From positions 62,001 through 126,000 of the forward strand of contig NZ_AUCH01000001.1 of assembly GCF_000429665.1 (NCBI RefSeq): a DNA stretch of 64,000 nucleotides. The letters run 5' to 3'. The notes under the pieces were generated by a model. The model was not told the origin of the DNA, did no database searches, and saw only the letters and a list, made by a program, of their open reading frames with translations. This document shows, piece by piece, positions 61,655 through 64,000 of the stretch. Both the position numbers and the translations under genes were made by a program. This DNA is from Azovibrio restrictus DSM 23866. Its GTDB lineage: Bacteria; Pseudomonadota; Gammaproteobacteria; Burkholderiales; Rhodocyclaceae. How positions within the stretch are numbered: position 1 is the first letter of the stretch; each line of letters begins with the position of its first letter.

Positions 61655-61690
61655 GTTAAAGGCGGTAAGTCCCATGTAAATCCTGGTAAA
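61655..61690. promoter_or_regulatory. phased CpxR-type array in the spy/cpxR divergent promoter
   Basis: GTTAA (61655), GTAAG (61665), GTAAA (61676) and GTAAA (61686) are spaced 10, 11 and 10 bp. The last two form a perfect CpxR box, GTAAATCCTGGTAAA. A -10-like TATCAT (61730-61735) without a -35 box precedes the regulator gene, consistent with activator dependence and autoregulation. Confidence 0.82.
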
Positions 61691-61765
61691 GCCAGGCAGC
61701 GCCCGGGTTAGGAGCGGGAGGCTTGGCGCTATCATGGGCAGCGCTGAAACAGGAGGTTGCAAGAA

Positions 61766-62458
61766 ATGGCGAAGTTGTTGCTGGTGGACGATGACCAGGA
61801 ATTGTCGGCGATGCTGCGGGAGTACCTGGAACAGGAGGGCTTTGCCGTGACCCTGGTCCACGATGGCGAAAGCGGCAGCCGTGAGGCCCTGAGCGGCAGG
61901 CATGATCTGGCCGTGCTCGACGTGATGATGCCCCTGATGAGCGGGGTCGAGGTGCTGGGGCGGATCCGGGCCCAGAGCGACATGCCGGTGATCATGCTGA
62001 CGGCCAAGGGAGATGATGTGGACCGCATCGTCGGCCTGGAAATGGGCGCCGACGACTACGTGCCCAAGCCCTGCACCCCCCGGGAACTGGCCGCCCGCAT
62101 CCGCGCCGTGCTGCGCCGCTTCCAGGCCCGGGACGAGGGGGACGACAGCCTGTCCCAGCCCATCCTGGCCGGCCCCCTGAAACTCTTTCCCCAGCTGCGC
62201 ACCGCCGAGTGGAAGACGCTGCCCCTGGAACTGACCAGCACCGAATTCAACCTGCTCGCCCTGCTGGCCCGGCATGCAGGCAAGGCCGTGAGCAAGGGGG
62301 AGCTGTCCGAACAGGGGCTGGGCCGCCCCCTGTCCCGCTTCGACCGCAGCATCGACGTGCACATGAGCCGCATCCGGCACAAGCTGGGACAGCGGGCCGA
62401 CGGCCAGAACTGGATCCAGACCATCCGCAACCAGGGCTACCAGCTGTCCCGGGAATAA
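61766..62458 (+). CDS. cpxR: OmpR-family response regulator, CpxR-like
   Basis: 230 residues. The receiver (LLLVDDDQELSAML; phospho-Asp52 in AVLDVMMP; Lys in PKPCTPREL) is joined to a winged-helix DNA-binding domain (LPLELTSTEFNLLALLARHAGKAVSKGELSEQGLGR and RSIDVHMSRIRHKL), which matches CpxR closely. AGGAGG lies upstream of ATG 61766; an in-frame TTG three codons earlier is rejected. The kinase gene starts 3 bp after the stop. Confidence 0.92.
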   Translation: MAKLLLVDDDQELSAMLREYLEQEGFAVTLVHDGESGSREALSGRHDLAVLDVMMPLMSGVEVLGRIRAQSDMPVIMLTAKGDDVDRIVGLEMGADDYVPKPCTPRELAARIRAVLRRFQARDEGDDSLSQPILAGPLKLFPQLRTAEWKTLPLELTSTEFNLLALLARHAGKAVSKGELSEQGLGRPLSRFDRSIDVHMSRIRHKLGQRADGQNWIQTIRNQGYQLSRE

Positions 62459-62461
62459 GCG

Positions 62462-63871
62462 ATGGGACGCCTGTTCTGGAAATTCTTCCTGGCCTTCCAG
62501 GGCGCCCAGCTGCTCCTGGGGGGCAGCGTTGGCCTGTTCATCTGGCTGCATGCGGACAGCCGCCAGCAGCTCCTGAACAGGGACCCGCGCAGTCAACTGG
62601 TGCTGCAGCTGGCCGCTCAGGTCCTGCGCCAGGGCGGCGAAACCGCCCTGCGCCGGCAGTTGCAGGACTACCGGGGGCCGGAACAGATCCTGGTGGTGGA
62701 TGCAGGGGGCCGGGAGCTCCTGGACCGCCCCCTGGATCCCGAGCCCCTGGCCGCCGCCCGGCAGATGCTGGCCGCCGGCCAGGCAAACGGGGAGGCCGCA
62801 GCCCTGCAGGTCCTGAGCCCGGCGGGCCAGACCTACCTGCTCTACATGCCGCCCCATTCCCCGGGTCTCCGCCCGCCCCCGGAATTCCGCGCACCACTCC
62901 CGGACGAGGCGGGCCTCCGGCCACCGCTGCCCGGAATGGAGGGAGCCGGCCCCTCCCCCGGTCCCCGGCCCCTGCCCTGGTTCCACATCCTGGCCGGACT
63001 GCTGGCCAGCCTCGCCTTCAGCGCCCTGCTGGCCTGGTACGTGGTCAAGCCCATCCGCCAGTTGCAGGCCGCCTTCCGGGCCGTGGCCTCGGGCCGGCTC
63101 GATACCCGGGTAGGGGCGCACCTGGGCCGCCGGCACGATGAGTTCGCCCAGCTGGGGGAGGATTTCGACGCCATGGCTCAGCAGCTGGAATCCCTGATCA
63201 CCTCCCAGCGCCGCCTGTTCCACGACGTTTCCCATGAACTGCGTTCGCCCCTGGCCAGGCTGGAAGCCGCCATCGGTCTGGCCCAGCAGAACCCGGAAAA
63301 GATGGCCGTGACCCTGGAGCGGGTGACGCGGGAAACCCGGCGCATGGACGGGCTGGTGGGCGAACTGCTGACCCTGGCCCGCCTGGAGTCGGGCATGCCC
63401 GGCCCCATGGACGAGGCGGTGGACGTGGCCGCCCTGCTCCAAGGCATCGTCGAGGACGCCAGCTTCGAAGCCTCCGGCAGCGGCTGCCGGGTGGAATACC
63501 GGGGCCCCGAACAGGCCTGGGTGCGGGGTCGGGAGGAACTCCTGGGCCGGGCCCTGGAAAACGTGATCCGCAACGCCCTCAAGTATTCGCCGCCCGGAGG
63601 GCTGATCGACGTGAAAGCGGCGGCCGCAGACGGCTGGCTGCGGCTTAACATCGGCGACCAGGGCCCCGGGGTGCCACCGGAAGCCCTGGAAACCATCTTC
63701 AAACCCTTCTGCCGGGCCCACCCGCACAGCCACCCGAACGGCTACGGCCTGGGACTGGCGATTGCCCGCCGCGCCCTGGAAACCCACGGGGGCCGGATCA
63801 CGGCGGAAAACCGGCCCGGCGGCGGCCTGTTGATGCAGATCACCCTGCCTCTGCTGCCCAAGGCTCCATGA
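62462..63871 (+). CDS. cpxA: sensor histidine kinase, CpxA-like
   Basis: 469 residues. TM1 is about 8-28, and a periplasmic sensor of about 145 residues contains an unusual Pro/Gly-rich stretch (SPGLRPPPEFRAPLPDEAG and following). TM2 is about 178-197, followed by HAMP, HisKA with His258 (LFHDVSHELRSPLARLEAAIG) and an HATPase with NALKYSPPGG, DQGPGVPPE and GYGLGLAIARR. Phosphatase/kinase partner of the regulator upstream. The sensor differs from E. coli CpxA in its Pro-rich loop. Confidence 0.9.
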   Translation: MGRLFWKFFLAFQGAQLLLGGSVGLFIWLHADSRQQLLNRDPRSQLVLQLAAQVLRQGGETALRRQLQDYRGPEQILVVDAGGRELLDRPLDPEPLAAARQMLAAGQANGEAAALQVLSPAGQTYLLYMPPHSPGLRPPPEFRAPLPDEAGLRPPLPGMEGAGPSPGPRPLPWFHILAGLLASLAFSALLAWYVVKPIRQLQAAFRAVASGRLDTRVGAHLGRRHDEFAQLGEDFDAMAQQLESLITSQRRLFHDVSHELRSPLARLEAAIGLAQQNPEKMAVTLERVTRETRRMDGLVGELLTLARLESGMPGPMDEAVDVAALLQGIVEDASFEASGSGCRVEYRGPEQAWVRGREELLGRALENVIRNALKYSPPGGLIDVKAAAADGWLRLNIGDQGPGVPPEALETIFKPFCRAHPHSHPNGYGLGLAIARRALETHGGRITAENRPGGGLLMQITLPLLPKAP

Positions 63872-63931
63872 CATGATGCTGGAGACAAAATAGGCCCAAA
63901 GTGATAGATTCTCCAAAAACGCGGAGAAATC

Positions 63932-64000
63932 ATGCATACAGGCCGCAGGACCTTCCTGGCAGGACTTGCCGTCTTGCCACTGCTACTATCCGGAACCGGA
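63932..64000 (+). CDS. N-terminal fragment of a Tat-exported protein
   Basis: 23 codons are visible before the window ends: MHTGRRTFLAGLAVLPLLLS is a twin-arginine signal (GRRTFLAG) with a hydrophobic core. GGAG lies upstream of the ATG. The mature protein is outside the window, so its function cannot be told; it begins 60 bp after the CpxA-like kinase gene, on the same strand. Confidence 0.65.
   Translation, partial: MHTGRRTFLAGLAVLPLLLSGTG

Noticed and set aside
61655..61690. Short regularly spaced repeats as a CRISPR or iteron
   Set aside because: The units are 5 bp with 10-11-bp period, matching regulator sites; no long repeats, spacers, cas or rep genes are present.

Overview
The window is GC-rich chromosomal DNA from a betaproteobacterium, most likely of the order Rhodocyclales (Azospira/Dechlorosoma-like). 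This is inferred from the gene set and order, because no rRNA is present. The clues are pyrG-kdsA-eno-ftsB, truB/rpsO/pnp, an EF-P carrying Arg32 next to its rhamnosyltransferase EarP, a cphA/cphA' pair, and mltG-tmk-holB-pilZ-tatD. Genes are densely packed, with many 4-bp ATGA overlaps. No prophage, transposase, CRISPR array or rRNA was seen.

Layout. 1-6,050: end of rlmJ, a small monooxygenase, and a hybrid sensor kinase overlapping an HD-GYP response regulator (phosphorelay to c-di-GMP turnover). 6,130-16,250: housekeeping genes pyrG, kdsA, eno, ftsB, a cold-shock gene, an IF-1 paralogue, a SIMPL protein, slyD, truB, rpsO and pnp. 16,380-17,270: dksA and tRNA-Pro, -Arg and -His. 17,340-25,070: a K+-channel/RCK protein with a small membrane partner, pdxJ-acpS-nagZ, an AraC regulator, a PEBP protein and earP-efp. 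25,180-27,660: uvrC-pgsA.

27,690-38,490 is a complete nitrate assimilation cluster: nasT, nrtABC, cobA, nirBD and nasA. A sigma-54-type promoter and a two-hairpin ANTAR leader with an overlapping terminator precede nrtA. A 0.5-kb inverted-repeat element separates nirD from nasA. In E. coli, uvrC-pgsA is followed directly by glyW-cysT-leuZ; here the nitrate cluster sits between pgsA and the same tRNA-Gly/Cys/Leu set. That tRNA set is itself expanded by two extra tRNA-Gly copies, a decayed tRNA-Cys and an orphan secreted-protein gene.

40,410-53,940: a GH17 glucan enzyme, an ankyrin protein, tatD-pilZ-holB-tmk-mltG, ygfZ, a TANGO2-like protein, an L,D-transpeptidase, tadA, a DUF2062 protein, and ychJ with an NSS transporter. 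The last pair lies beside a 100-codon gene of unknown function bracketed by two near-identical ATAACGTTAT palindromes, a plausible small autoregulatory system. 53,940-59,790: an acyltransferase and two cyanophycin synthetases.

59,950-64,000 holds an envelope-stress module: an EF-hand protein, a Spy/CpxP-like protein, a CpxR-like regulator and a CpxA-like kinase. Two 10-11-bp-phased GTAAA/GTTAA arrays, each containing a perfect CpxR box, lie upstream of the EF-hand gene and in the Spy/cpxR divergent promoter. They tie the EF-hand protein to the same regulon. The window ends inside a gene for a Tat-exported protein.
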